Assembly: GCA_940337035.1 (NCBI GenBank)
Contig: CALNHX010007724.1
Span: forward strand, 1-64,000
From: Agriotes lineatus
Taxonomy: Eukaryota > Arthropoda > Insecta > Coleoptera > Elateridae
Length of the DNA: 64,000 nt
Direction of reading: 5' to 3'
Below are positions 24,584 through 34,538 of this stretch, piece by piece. The first letter of the stretch is position 1. Every line of letters begins with the position of its first letter. The notes beneath the pieces are model-generated. The model did no database searches. It was not told the origin of the DNA and saw only the letters and a list, made by a program, of their open reading frames with translations. The position numbers were made by a program, and so were the translations under genes.

Positions 24584-26056
24584 CTATGGAATAGGATTTT
24601 TCAATTTTTGCAGTTCTAAAGGAATCTCTTTTGGATTCGATTTATTTATGATGTTGGTCAACTTGTCTAAGAGGCAGTTACGTTTACAATATAATATTAT
24701 ACTAAACATAACAAAAGCAAACAAAAATATAACTACAAGTGTTAAAGAGCTTATTCCGAAATGCGTGGGCAGTACATAGTCATTGTGGACAATTTCTTTA
24801 GATAATTGAGTGAATTGATTTTTTATTGACTGAAAATCATTTAAATCGATTTGTTTTAATTCAATGGTAGGTGTTTCTGGAAAGTAATTTTTAAGTGTAT
24901 ACATTGTTATGTTTAAAGAAGGCAGGTTAATATTTCTAATGAATTCATTCTTATAATTATTTGTCGATAAGGTATATTCATGATTGGTTACCTTGCATTC
25001 TTTCGGCAATTGTATTAAATAGGTTCCAAAAAGAGGTTGTTTGTAAGGACTATTATTACTGCAACTTACATCGAATATTAATTCTTTAGGAGTGATCAAT
25101 AACCAGGCATTATTACTTATTTTATGCATTTTAACTGTATTTAACTTAAATCTATAGATTTTACAATCTGTGGTTCCCTTAAAATTAAGAAGGTCAACCG
25201 CACATCTTTCGTCTTTTTCTAAATCTTGATCAACGTTTTCACAGAAATAGAGGCCTTGTTTCACTTTTGTGCACATATTATTAATTGTTACACTGAATTT
25301 ATTATTGAATAGGATGTATGGTTTTGAAGGAATTATCATGTGGAAAGTGTTGTTGTTTGGTATTGGTAAGGGAATCAATTGATAGTAGTCGTAAGTGTCA
25401 TTAGCACTCAGAGGTATTTCGAGTATGAAGACTAAATTAGTTCCTTTTCTATATGCCTTTACGTCGATTAAATGATCGTATTCACTAAGATCAATCGAAG
25501 GTTCATATGGGAGTCTGTATAGTATATGTTGTTTTGAGATAAATTCAAGTTCAGTTCGTAGATCCTTAAGTTCCACGATAGAAGGGTGTAAAATATTTAA
25601 TTTAGCGAAGGTGATTGCTTCTTCAAGTGTATCCAGAATTTCTAACAGAAGATTCAATAGAGTGGCCAACTGAAGTTGTACCGAATGGAGATTAATTAGT
25701 GCATAATTTTCGATATCGTGTAATGCTGTAGTTTTGATGGCTGATTCAACTTGTAGAAGTCGAAATTGAAGAATTTTCTGGTTAGTTTCTAATTTAAATA
25801 ATGTTTGATTGTACTTGTCGATAGCTTGGGTCATCAATGACGTTTGGCGTATTGTGATCTCTTCTAATTTATGTTGATTCTTTTGAAGGGAATTTAAGGC
25901 TTGATCTATTCTTTTTCCGTCTTCAGCATCGAGGTTACCGGTAATAAAGCTGATTAGGCTTCCTAAACCGTCTATTGCACCTCTTTTGACTTTCCGAGCG
26001 TGATTGGGAAACAAATGTTCAATTTTCTTTTGAATTTCTATTAATAGACTTTCCAA
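24584..26056 (-). CDS. env: Errantivirus envelope glycoprotein
   Basis: This is a 490-codon open frame from its first ATG. Residues 21-25 are RKVKR, a furin-type site, followed by a hydrophobic Gly/Ala-rich stretch (26-40) like the fusion peptide of baculovirus-F-type envelopes. A helical middle and Cys-containing ectodomain follow. One membrane segment lies at 437-456, with a 34-residue basic cytoplasmic tail. The same frame is open far upstream of this ATG, to beyond 26390, overlapping the end of integrase and including an NPGLYF block characteristic of the mature envelope N-terminus. The true start is therefore upstream and supplied by splicing, as known for gypsy. The role is membrane fusion and cell entry of viral particles. 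No stop or frameshift is visible in the frame. Confidence 0.9.
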   Translation of the reverse strand: MESLLIEIQKKIEHLFPNHARKVKRGAIDGLGSLISFITGNLDAEDGKRIDQALNSLQKNQHKLEEITIRQTSLMTQAIDKYNQTLFKLETNQKILQFRLLQVESAIKTTALHDIENYALINLHSVQLQLATLLNLLLEILDTLEEAITFAKLNILHPSIVELKDLRTELEFISKQHILYRLPYEPSIDLSEYDHLIDVKAYRKGTNLVFILEIPLSANDTYDYYQLIPLPIPNNNTFHMIIPSKPYILFNNKFSVTINNMCTKVKQGLYFCENVDQDLEKDERCAVDLLNFKGTTDCKIYRFKLNTVKMHKISNNAWLLITPKELIFDVSCSNNSPYKQPLFGTYLIQLPKECKVTNHEYTLSTNNYKNEFIRNINLPSLNITMYTLKNYFPETPTIELKQIDLNDFQSIKNQFTQLSKEIVHNDYVLPTHFGISSLTLVVIFLFAFVMFSIILYCKRNCLLDKLTNIINKSNPKEIPLELQKLKNPIP

Positions 26057-26214
26057 AACGAGCAGATAATTATGACTTTCTAATTTATATATGGGTCCAT
26101 GATTTTCCGATTCTAATGGTTTTTTGAGGTAATTTACATTTTCTTTTAGTTTTTCATATTCGATTAATAAAGGTGAACAATCGATAGTCTTAATGAGGGT
26201 CCATTGGTCCTTTT

Positions 26215-27522
26215 TTATTTGTGCTGTACCAAGCCTGTTGAAGTAAAGACCTGGATTGTTTTTGAGGTTCGTGAATCCTGGTTCTGCGGGGTAGCAGATT
26301 CTAAAGCAGAGGAATCTGTAACAAAGGGTCGTAAATTGTTGACATGTGCCTGTCTTGTTCCTTTATTATTTTTAAGTGTGCATACATGATGCGGCGTTAT
26401 AGATATAATTTCGTAGGGTCCGATAAATTTTGGTTTGGCTTTTCCTCTTCGGGAATCGGTTTTTAGTAAAACTTGTTGTCCAACTTGGTAGGAGTGTTTT
26501 CTATTTTCTTTTGCGTTCAATTTTAAAATGTAATTTTCTTTTAATTGCTGTTGCTGTCTTTTAATTTGTTCATATAAATATTTCATTTTTTCAGTGTGAT
26601 TAGCGGTGTAATACCATACTCGTTGTTGTTCGAAATCAGCTGAAAAGGGATCCTGTGACATAGTATGTCCGAAAAGTAATTCGTGGGGTGTCATTTTGGT
26701 GTTTGTATGAATAGTGTTATTGTATGCGATTATGGCATATCGCATTAAAGTTTTAGGTTCTTCCTTAGGATGTCGACTTTTCAATAATCGATAGTGCTCT
26801 ATCAGGGTTGAATGTAGTCTTTCGATGGGACTGTTGGATTCATGATGTCCAGGCGTTGTAATGTGCAAATTAATTTTGTGAAAAGCAAGTAGTTCTTGTA
26901 TTATTATTCCGTTAAATTCTCCGTCTCCTATAATTTTTATTGGTGTACCATATTGTGATATAAATTTTGTTATTTTCCGAACTATGGTTACGTTGTTTCG
27001 ATCTTTCAGGTGATATACTTGTGCAAATTTTGAAAGTTTATCGATAATTGTTAAGAACATATTATTGTCGATATAAAATATGTCTATGTGGCATTCCTGC
27101 ATCGGTTTATCCGGAGTGTCCGTGACATTATAAGGGGCTTTAGTAGGTTGTCTATCATATTTTTGTTTTTTGCATTCTGCACAGTTATTAATGTAGTCTG
27201 AGATTGATTTTTCCATGTTCTTCCAATAGAATTTACGCTTTAACGATAATAAAGTTGCTTGAATTCCACGGTGATTAGTTTTTCCTTCGTGGTAAAGTTT
27301 TATTTGTCCATATTGTTCTTCTTTGTCGATAATATGTTTAACTCTATTTAAACATCTAAATAATCTTGGTTTGTTTACACTGAATAATTCGATTGTTAAT
27401 CGGCATGTAATCTTGTATAATTCATCTACTGGAAAGAACAGGTAGTATGATGTGTCGGGTTTGCAAAATTCTAAAAATATTTTTCGTAGGGTAGGCAGAG
27501 GATTCGTTGTATTTATTTCCAC
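26215..27522 (-). CDS. pol: Errantivirus pol, integrase part
   Basis: This is a 435-codon stretch in the same frame as the protease-RT part, separated from it by one TGA (27538-27540). The zinc-binding HHCC module is visible (HRGIQATLLSLKRKFYW...CAECKKQ). The catalytic acidic residues lie in CHIDIFY, IIGDGEF and SNSPIERLHS, the D,D,E triad of retroviral integrases. The C-terminus carries a basic GPY-like block (GKAKPKFIGPYEII). It inserts the cDNA, and the 4-bp target duplication here is its footprint. The ATG at 27522 is probably not a natural start; the protein is normally cleaved from the Pol polyprotein. The end overlaps the env frame. Confidence 0.9.
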   Translation of the reverse strand: MEINTTNPLPTLRKIFLEFCKPDTSYYLFFPVDELYKITCRLTIELFSVNKPRLFRCLNRVKHIIDKEEQYGQIKLYHEGKTNHRGIQATLLSLKRKFYWKNMEKSISDYINNCAECKKQKYDRQPTKAPYNVTDTPDKPMQECHIDIFYIDNNMFLTIIDKLSKFAQVYHLKDRNNVTIVRKITKFISQYGTPIKIIGDGEFNGIIIQELLAFHKINLHITTPGHHESNSPIERLHSTLIEHYRLLKSRHPKEEPKTLMRYAIIAYNNTIHTNTKMTPHELLFGHTMSQDPFSADFEQQRVWYYTANHTEKMKYLYEQIKRQQQQLKENYILKLNAKENRKHSYQVGQQVLLKTDSRRGKAKPKFIGPYEIISITPHHVCTLKNNKGTRQAHVNNLRPFVTDSSALESATPQNQDSRTSKTIQVFTSTGLVQHK

Positions 27523-27537
27523 ATTTAAAATCTTGTG

Positions 27538-29952
27538 TCAATCTTGCATTTTAATTTTTGGGGTCGATGGCTCGTCGTGAACCATATGAAATATTATTTG
27601 GTTTTCTTTCGTTTCCAGGGCATCCTCACAAATAGGTATTGTAGGTGTCGATGATTCCTGGGTATGTTGTGTATTTGAATCTGTGTCTTCTGGTTGTTGG
27701 ATTCTTGTTATAGGTATTAATTCTTCGAGATCGATTGGCGTTGGTATTCTTGCGGGTCGATCTATTACAGGTCGCGGTTCAGGTGTGTTTAAGCGTTCAC
27801 TGTTTACAATTTCGTCCAGGAGTTGGTCGAGTTCTTCGTCTTCATTTGCTATCATAGAAATATTTGTTGTATGTGTAATGGGATTAATTTGTATGCGAGA
27901 GAGGGCGTCAGCATTAGAATTTTTGGTTCCTTTTTTGTAAATAATATCGTAATTATATTCTTCCAGTTTGAGTCTCCAACGTGTTAGTTTAGAATTGGGT
28001 TCTTTAAGTGAATTTAACCAAATGAGTGGTCTGTGATCTGTAACAATGGTGAATTTTCTTCCATAAAGATAGGGGCGGAAATATTTGGTGGCCCAAATTA
28101 TAGCGAGTAATTCTTTTTCTATGGTCGAATACCTTTGCTCCGTTTCGTTGAGGGTTCTAGATGCGTATGCTACTGGTAGGTCTTTTCCAGGTGTACCTTG
28201 AGATAAAATTGCTCCAAGGGCGACATTGGATGCGTCGGTTGTGAGAATAAATTGCTTATCAAAATCCGGGTATTGAAGTATCGGGTCATTTAGTAGTATA
28301 TTTTGCGCACTTTGAAATGATTTTACAAAGTCTGGGGTGTGTTCTACCTTTTTACCTTTCTTTAGACAGTTCGTAAGAGGTTTAGTCATTTTAGCGAAAT
28401 CTTTTATGAATTTTCGGTAATATCCCAAAAGTCCAAGGAATCCTTTGATTTCTTTCTGGGTTGTTGGGATTGGATAATTTTGTATGGCTTTTATTTTGTC
28501 GGGGTTTGGTTTCACTCCTTGTGGTGTTACTATATGTCCAAGATATGCTACTTCTTTGCGTAGGAATTCACTTTTGTCTAGCTGAATTTTCAAATTGTTT
28601 TCTCTGATTCTATTAAATACGTTACGTAATCTAGTAATGTGTTCTGGAAGTGAGGTAGAAAAAATTATAACGTCGTCTAAGTATACTAAGCATTGGCTAT
28701 CTGTTAGTTCTTTTAGCACGTTGGTCATAATCCTTTGAAACGTAGCTGAGCTGTTTTTAAGGCCAAAGGGCATGCGTAAAAATTCAAAATGTCCGTCATC
28801 TGTAGAAAAGGCAGTCTTTTCTCTGTCTTGCGGGTCAATTTCCACTTGATGGAAACCTGAAGCTAGGTCTAGGGTGGTAAAATATTGGCTTCGTCCTAGT
28901 TTATCTAATATATCGTTGATATTGGGGATAGGAAACTTATCTTCAATTGTTTTTTCATTCAATTTCCGATAGTCCACTACTATTCGCCACTTTTGTTGTT
29001 TTGATGCATCCAATTTTTTGGGTACAATCCATATGGGTGCGTTCCAAGGCGATTCGCTAGGTTTGATAATGTTGTCCTTCAACATTTTGGCCATTTGAGT
29101 TTGAACTTCTTTTTTATGAATGTATGGATAACGATAATTTTTCGTAAATACGGGTTCATTGTCAGTTGTTCGAATTTTATGCTTAATTTTATTAGTAAAT
29201 GATAATGGAATGTCTTTGCAATAAAATATATCTGGGTATTCCTCACATAAATTCGTTATTAACGTTTTCTCCTCGTCATTCATGTGATCTGTTCTTAAGT
29301 TGTTTAAGTTTTCTCGTAATTTGATTTTGACATCTTTTGTACTAATATGATTTAATTCGATAGTCTTAGGTTCAACTATTGGTTGTAATTGAATTGGTTT
29401 CTTTAAATTAAGTTGAATTGGTTCGTTTCGTGTATTTATAACTGTAGTCAAAAATGCGTTATTTTCAATCTTGACATATGCTTCTGGGATTATTAAATCT
29501 GGTCCAAAGAGTTTTTTTTCACATAGTGCTTCTTTTAGTTGGCTGTCGGTGGGTAGTCGAATTATACTTTCTGATCGAGGTGGAATATTTATTTCAAATT
29601 TATCCTGTTTCCTTGTAGGTATTTTTTCATCATCTGATGGTTGAATATGGAGTGGCAAAGTACAGTTACTTGTAATTAGCTGATTAGTAGATAAATCGAT
29701 TCTTGCGTTCAATTGTTTTAACAAATCGAGTCCAATGAGTCCTTCGTAGTTGTCATTAAAATTGAATAAGTAGATTTTGTGCATTTGATTTGTCTTGAAG
29801 GATCTTGGTAATGGTATATTAGCTACTTCATCATGAATTGACGTTGCATGTGCAGTGCTAATTTGGAAAGGTTCGTTGTAAATATATTCGGAGTAATACT
29901 TGTGTACGAAAGCGGGATTTAACAATGTTTTCATAGATCCAGTGTCAATCAT
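27538..29952 (-). CDS. pol: Errantivirus pol: protease, reverse transcriptase, RNase H
   Basis: This is an 804-codon frame. The retropepsin motif MIDTGS is at the start, with IGLDLL as its second block. RT motifs include WRIVVDYRKLN, LDLASGFHQ, MPFGLKNS and YLDD (near residue 423), the catalytic box. RNase H begins near residue 570 (TTDASNVALGAILS) with the later TDHRPLIWL. The frame is open upstream of the ATG through the gag stop to about 30060 and is -1 relative to gag, so expression should be by -1 frameshifting. It ends at a TGA (27538-27540), and the integrase continues in the same frame 15 nt later. The product copies genomic RNA to DNA in particles. The TGA is either an inactivating mutation or a readthrough site. 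Confidence 0.92.
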   Translation of the reverse strand: MIDTGSMKTLLNPAFVHKYYSEYIYNEPFQISTAHATSIHDEVANIPLPRSFKTNQMHKIYLFNFNDNYEGLIGLDLLKQLNARIDLSTNQLITSNCTLPLHIQPSDDEKIPTRKQDKFEINIPPRSESIIRLPTDSQLKEALCEKKLFGPDLIIPEAYVKIENNAFLTTVINTRNEPIQLNLKKPIQLQPIVEPKTIELNHISTKDVKIKLRENLNNLRTDHMNDEEKTLITNLCEEYPDIFYCKDIPLSFTNKIKHKIRTTDNEPVFTKNYRYPYIHKKEVQTQMAKMLKDNIIKPSESPWNAPIWIVPKKLDASKQQKWRIVVDYRKLNEKTIEDKFPIPNINDILDKLGRSQYFTTLDLASGFHQVEIDPQDREKTAFSTDDGHFEFLRMPFGLKNSSATFQRIMTNVLKELTDSQCLVYLDDVIIFSTSLPEHITRLRNVFNRIRENNLKIQLDKSEFLRKEVAYLGHIVTPQGVKPNPDKIKAIQNYPIPTTQKEIKGFLGLLGYYRKFIKDFAKMTKPLTNCLKKGKKVEHTPDFVKSFQSAQNILLNDPILQYPDFDKQFILTTDASNVALGAILSQGTPGKDLPVAYASRTLNETEQRYSTIEKELLAIIWATKYFRPYLYGRKFTIVTDHRPLIWLNSLKEPNSKLTRWRLKLEEYNYDIIYKKGTKNSNADALSRIQINPITHTTNISMIANEDEELDQLLDEIVNSERLNTPEPRPVIDRPARIPTPIDLEELIPITRIQQPEDTDSNTQHTQESSTPTIPICEDALETKENQIIFHMVHDEPSTPKIKMQD

Positions 29953-30020
29953 GAGTTTTGCGTTGAGTTCCGGTAAGTATATGTAAGGTAGTTTAGGTGA
30001 TGCCGAATTGTTAACGTATA

Positions 30021-31340
30021 TTAGGTCAGGTTGTTGTTCGGGCTGGTCAGGGAAAAATCCTGTTCGGGGTCATTTTCTGATGCTGGAATCCAACTGTTGT
30101 CTTCTTCGGATTGTTCATAATAATTATATTCAGCGTCAGGTGCAAGTCCATAAGCGTTATCTTCTTCTTGTACTTCGGTTTCTACAGGTCCTTGATCATG
30201 GTAGAAAAGTTCTTCGGAAATGAAGTTCCTAGGTTGATTGGATTGTCGAATATAATATGGCTGTTTAATAGTACGCGATATATCCATAGGAGTAGGCTTC
30301 TCGAGAGGTTGGATATTTCGAGGTTTAAATACGTTGGTTCCTGTTGGTTTCTGGTTTCCAAAAACAATTGGTTGCGATGGGAACTGTTTTGTAGACGATT
30401 GCTGTGGTGGTAAAGCAGGAAGTGTCCTTATTGGTGCTGGAAAATGTTGGCGTTGTACTTGGAATTGTGGGTGAACGTGCTGCATCGTTGGTCTATACTG
30501 CGTTTGAAACATTGGCATTGGTTGACGATGGAAGTAATAATTTTGCTGACTTGGCTGATTTGACTTCTGTGTCACATTTGGTTTGTGATGGGGTTTTGCA
30601 ATGCTTTGATTTCCTGATTGCAAATGCCATACGTTTTGTTCTTCGTTAATATATTTAAGGGCATTTTCCATAGTGGTTGGTCGTTGACTCCGTATGAATG
30701 ATCCAAGGGGGTTTCTTAATCCACTTAGAAAAGTCTTTAAAGTTAAATTGGTGTACAAGTCTCCTTTAACCTTAATTGTAGCTTCGTCTGTTGTGTTGGT
30801 ACTTAAATGTGAAAATAGGGCGGCTCTCATTCTTATGCACGAGTTGTAAAAGTCGATTGGGTTTTCGTGATTTCCTTGTCTGAGGTGTAGTAAATCTTGA
30901 AGAAGGCTGTCTTCGGATCTTCGGTCGCCAAAATTGTTTTTTAAAATTTCTTTGAGTTCTTTATAACTTCCGATGGTATATCCTGCAGTTACTAATACGG
31001 CTTGTCCGGTTAGTTTGCTTTCGATGCCGGATAACAGAAGATGATTGATGTAATCTTCATTGTTGGCAGTTGAAAATTGATTGTAGATAAGATCGGCTGC
31101 TTTGAAAAATCTTGCAAGTTGAGTGGGATCTCCTCCAAACTCGGGAATGGTCTTTAAATATTCGAAATGGAAAGCTGGTACTGCCATTCTTCTTGTGTTT
31201 TGTCGTTCGAGTATATTCTCTTGTACAGCAGCTGTTTGTTGTATCGGCAGGTTTGGTTGCGTGGATGTGTTAGGAATTGCAAATGGATTTATAGCAAGGT
31301 TGGCTAGTTGATTGGCCAAGGTTTCCTCAAATTCAGACAT
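30021..31340 (-). CDS. gag: Errantivirus Gag
   Basis: This is a 439-codon intact frame. The first half is helical and capsid-like, with blocks AFHFEYLKTIPEFGGDP and LRQGNHENPIDFYNSCIRMR that are typical of gypsy-lineage Gag. The second half is rich in Gln, Pro, Asn and basic residues. No CCHC zinc knuckle is present, which is normal for errantiviruses. It forms the particle core and packages RNA. The stop (TAA near 30021) overlaps the pol frame by about 40 nt, and a TTTTT run near 30050 lies in the overlap and could be the slippage point. The start ATG at 31340 follows a leader of about 650 nt. Confidence 0.9.
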   Translation of the reverse strand: MSEFEETLANQLANLAINPFAIPNTSTQPNLPIQQTAAVQENILERQNTRRMAVPAFHFEYLKTIPEFGGDPTQLARFFKAADLIYNQFSTANNEDYINHLLLSGIESKLTGQAVLVTAGYTIGSYKELKEILKNNFGDRRSEDSLLQDLLHLRQGNHENPIDFYNSCIRMRAALFSHLSTNTTDEATIKVKGDLYTNLTLKTFLSGLRNPLGSFIRSQRPTTMENALKYINEEQNVWHLQSGNQSIAKPHHKPNVTQKSNQPSQQNYYFHRQPMPMFQTQYRPTMQHVHPQFQVQRQHFPAPIRTLPALPPQQSSTKQFPSQPIVFGNQKPTGTNVFKPRNIQPLEKPTPMDISRTIKQPYYIRQSNQPRNFISEELFYHDQGPVETEVQEEDNAYGLAPDAEYNYYEQSEEDNSWIPASENDPEQDFSLTSPNNNLT

Positions 31341-31693
31341 GGATTTTTATTTAGCGCATTTATTAATTAATTTATTGTTTCACAAGAGTATACAGGCATA
31401 AATTAAGTCAACGGACACCTGTAGTCTCGCTTATGTAAAACGGGAATATTGTTTTAAAATATTAAGCGTTCTCCTTAGTTTTCGCAAGCGTATCTTTAGA
31501 TCTAAATTCTCCTGAGAATTTTAAGATCACAAGGTAGCACTTGCCAAAATCAGAGCTAAAACTATATTATTATTAAGGTTTAGCAGTAGTTTAAATTTTA
31601 TTTCACTTTGTTTTAAATGGCAAAACTTAATTCTAAAATTTTATCTTCTTGCTGCAAATTGATTAGCGACTTACATTAGTAGCAGGCAAATTT

Positions 31694-31963
31694 TCATATT
31701 GCTGCTTGGATGCTCCGCTTCGGCGATTCTTGTCCTCTGCGTCGCGGTGCTGTATTGCTCGGCTTCGGCGATTTTTGTCCTCTGCGTCGCGGGGTTGTGT
31801 GGCTCGGCTTCGGCGATTTTTGTCCTCTGCGTTGCGGGGTTGTGCTGCTCAGCTTCGGCGATGCTTGTCTTCGGCTGGGCTGGTCCACTTGGAAGCGATG
31901 TCCAGTCTTCACTTGGAACCGGGTTGGATTTTGTTCGATAGTAGACGAAGTGTTAACACACAA
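31694..31963 (-). CDS. Upstream ORF in the errantivirus leader, basic repeat peptide
   Basis: This 89-codon frame lies between the primer-binding site and gag. Four 45-bp units (plus-strand ttcggcgat at 31719, 31764, 31809 and 31854) encode 15-residue repeats of the type RRRGQKSPKPS-T-P. The repeat length is a multiple of three, so the frame survives copy-number changes. It is not in frame with gag. It may be only a leader minisatellite that happens to be open, or a small basic peptide or uORF. I do not recognise a homologue. Confidence 0.4.
   Translation of the reverse strand: MCVNTSSTIEQNPTRFQVKTGHRFQVDQPSRRQASPKLSSTTPQRRGQKSPKPSHTTPRRRGQKSPKPSNTAPRRRGQESPKRSIQAAI
31719..31875. repeat. 45-bp minisatellite x~3.5 in the errantivirus leader
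   Basis: Units begin ttcggcgattttt-gtcctctgcg with exact 45-bp spacing at 31719, 31764, 31809 and 31854; the last is partial and more diverged. It lies about 140 nt from the primer-binding site, in the expected packaging/splice-donor region. Confidence 0.9.
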
Positions 31964-31994
31964 AATTACGCGAATTTGGGGTAATTTTCTACTA

Positions 31995-32011
31995 TCCGTA
32001 CGACTGCGCCA
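31995..32011 (-). promoter_or_regulatory. Errantivirus primer-binding site
   Basis: The minus strand reads TGGCGCAGTCGTACGGA at the 5' LTR edge; the first T is shared with the LTR end. TGGCGCAGTCG is the type seen in 17.6/297-lineage elements, which use a tRNA-Ser primer; the assignment is from memory of the family. Confidence 0.75.
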
Positions 32012-32244
32012 GAGATGTTTATTGATTGACGAAAGATAATAAAAAAAATCTTTTTTTATTCAATTTATTACCTTACGGGTTACAAAGCAAAAATACAATG
32101 TTTTATGCACGAAGTCTGCGATGCAACTGAACTAGTGATAACAATTACGTGGGACATCCGTAAGACAAGATAAACTCATTATCAGCGTTCTCACATGTGT
32201 CGACAGATAATGCGTTTATGCAAGCATGTAATTAATACGTAACA
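32011..32244 (-). repeat. Errantivirus 5' LTR (234 bp)
   Basis: Identical to the 3' LTR apart from one fewer A in the A-run near 32040. It contains the promoter in element sense and is flanked on the right by ctca. Confidence 0.9.
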
Positions 32245-32248
32245 CTCA

Positions 32249-32313
32249 CAATTTTTTTTCGTTCGTTTTGTAAATGTTCAATAACTTATCTAAACCTAAA
32301 ATATAATAAAATG
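32249..32313. mobile_element. hAT MITE, internal fragment after the errantivirus, copy A
   Basis: This continues the 23647-24322 element (cacaattttttttcg...ataataaaatg). It then joins LINE sequence directly at 32314, whereas copy B has about 615 bp more between these points. The right end of the MITE has been deleted here. Confidence 0.8.
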
Positions 32314-34538
32314 CACCAATAGAAGAAACAGTAGAAGAGGAAATGGCAAACTTTTATGCAGATTTACAACAAATCCAAGATGAACTGAGAGAAGAAAACC
32401 AGAAGACGATAATAATGGGGGACTGCAACAGTAGAGTTGGAAATGATCAAAACAAAGGAATGGGATGTATGGGGGGAGGGGGTATGGAGAAAGAACACAA
32501 AATAACAACGGAATAAAAATGATAGATTTCTGCAGAAGAAATGATATATTAATAGGTACCACAGTGTGGGAACAACCATTAGGAGACAGATACACATTTT
32601 TGGCAGAAGAAAGAAACGCCAAAAACTTAATAGACTACATAAGTTACACACAGGACACACGGAGAAGATTAAAAAAATTGAAACAAAGAAAGAAGCAGAA
32701 ATAGGAACACAAAACAGACTACTAACAGCAGAATACTAAGCAAGATTAAACAACACACAAGAAATAGTAGCCTAGCACTACATAAACTTAAAAATACAGA
32801 GAGTAAATGAAATAGCAGATGGACACAGACAAAGAATTTAAAAAAAAGTGAATATGCAAACAATGTGGACGCTAGAAAAAAGATGGAGAACCTTCAAGGA
32901 AACAATGAAGAAGACAGCAGACAAAATATGTGACATAAGAAAATGATACAAACACATGAAGGAAATAAGAGAATTGGTAAAAGAAAAGAAAGGAATCATG
33001 GAAGAAGATGGGAGAAGAGATAACAGAAGTACACAAAATAAACACAAGGAAATTCTGGACGAGAATAAAAAGGTTAAGATGGGATAAAAGGAAAAGTATA
33101 AAAGCAATAAAAAACAACCAAGGACAAATACAAACAGATGCGAAGAAAATACTAGAAACATGGAAAGAATTCTACAAGAATAAGTATAACACGACAGTAG
33201 AATCGGAAGTCGGTAAAACTGAAGAACAAAAGAAAACCAGGAACAAACAATTAAGAGGGAAGAAGTAGAAGCGGCAATTCAAAAAATAAAAATTGGGAAA
33301 GCATGCGGAGAAGACGGAATAGCGCCGGAGATGTTAAAGAAGCTGCGACAAAAAGGAATAGACTGGTTATGGAAGATTTGCAAAACAAGCCTGGAAAGAG
33401 AAGAAAATCCCAAGAGACTGTGAAAACAACCTAATGTTACCAATATATAAGAAAAGATTACAGACACAACGCGAGAACTACAGACCAATATGCCTAGCAC
33501 AAACGAGCTATAAAATATACACAATTCTAGAAAAGAAAGTAATGAAACAAATAGAACTAAAACTAAGTGAAGAGCAAGCAGCGTTCAGATCAAATAGGCA
33601 AACAATGGACAATATATTTACAATCAGAAGCATAATTGAAAGAAAATTAAAGGAGAAGAGCTGTACCTAACTTTTCTGGATTTGAAAGCAGCTTTTGATA
33701 TAGTTGATAGAGGGGAACTATGGAAGACGCTGAGAGAATTGGAATGGACAAATAATTGATCAATGCAATAAAAAGCACATACAAATAATCAAACAAATAA
33801 AAGAAAAACCCAACCGACTGGATACAGTAATAGGACACAGGAACCTAGAAGCAATAAAATAAGCAGTCTCTTATTCGCAGATAATTATAGTAAATGACAA
33901 ACAAAAAGGGGGCCAAAACAATAAGGACATAACATGTAAAAACAGGATACTAAAAAGAATATCGACGTATGAATTCCTAGGAAGTGTGATAACAGAAGAC
34001 GAAAAATGGAGGCTGAAATAGTAAATAGAGCAAACAAAGCGACCAGAATTTACTATACATTAAATAAAACGATACTAAGACACAAATATATAGACATAGA
34101 GATAAAAAACAAAATAAACAGCATGATAACAATACCAACAATAACTTATGCCTGCGAAAGTTGGACACTTAGAAAGAAAGACGAACCTAAAATAACTGCA
34201 ATGGCAATGCAACACCTTAGGAAAATGGCGGGAAAAACTAAGTGGGACAGAATAAAAAATGAAGACATAAGAGAAATAACTGAACAGCAACCTATACTAG
34301 AAAAAATAAAAAAGAAGCAAAACTGGTACGCGCATACAGTAAGAATGGAACCGAGCAGAATGGCGAGAAGAATAATGGAAGCGGGAAAACCCATCAAAAA
34401 ACAAAAAGGCAGACCCGAAAAGAAATGGCTGGAACAAATCAGAGAAATAGGAGCGGAAAGTGGAGTGACAATGGAGGAAATGAAAACAATAGCAAGAGAC
34501 AGGAAAAGATGGAAAAATGGATACAGGACTAGATACCG

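Larger units (their letters stand above)
24323..32244 (-). mobile_element. Errantivirus (gypsy-family endogenous retrovirus with env), 7922 bp
   Basis: The LTRs at 24323-24557 (235 bp) and 32011-32244 (234 bp) differ only by one A in an A-run. The element is flanked by the 4-bp duplication ctca (24319-24322 and 32245-32248). The empty site is visible in copy B at about 50510-50520. In minus orientation the order is 5' LTR, primer-binding site, leader with a 45-bp minisatellite, gag, pol (protease-RT-RNase H, a TGA, integrase), env, purine tract, 3' LTR. This is the full organisation of insect errantiviruses. LTR near-identity implies recent insertion. A single stop in pol is the only obvious lesion. 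Confidence 0.95.

Noticed and set aside
31719..31875. Regular repeat array considered as CRISPR-like
   Set aside because: Units are contiguous 45-bp tandem copies without unique spacers, inside a retroviral leader of a eukaryotic element.
31699..32039. Plus-strand frames with Leu/Ser/Ala repeats over the errantivirus leader
   Set aside because: Antisense shadows of the 45-bp minisatellite. The period is a multiple of three, so every frame stays open on both strands.
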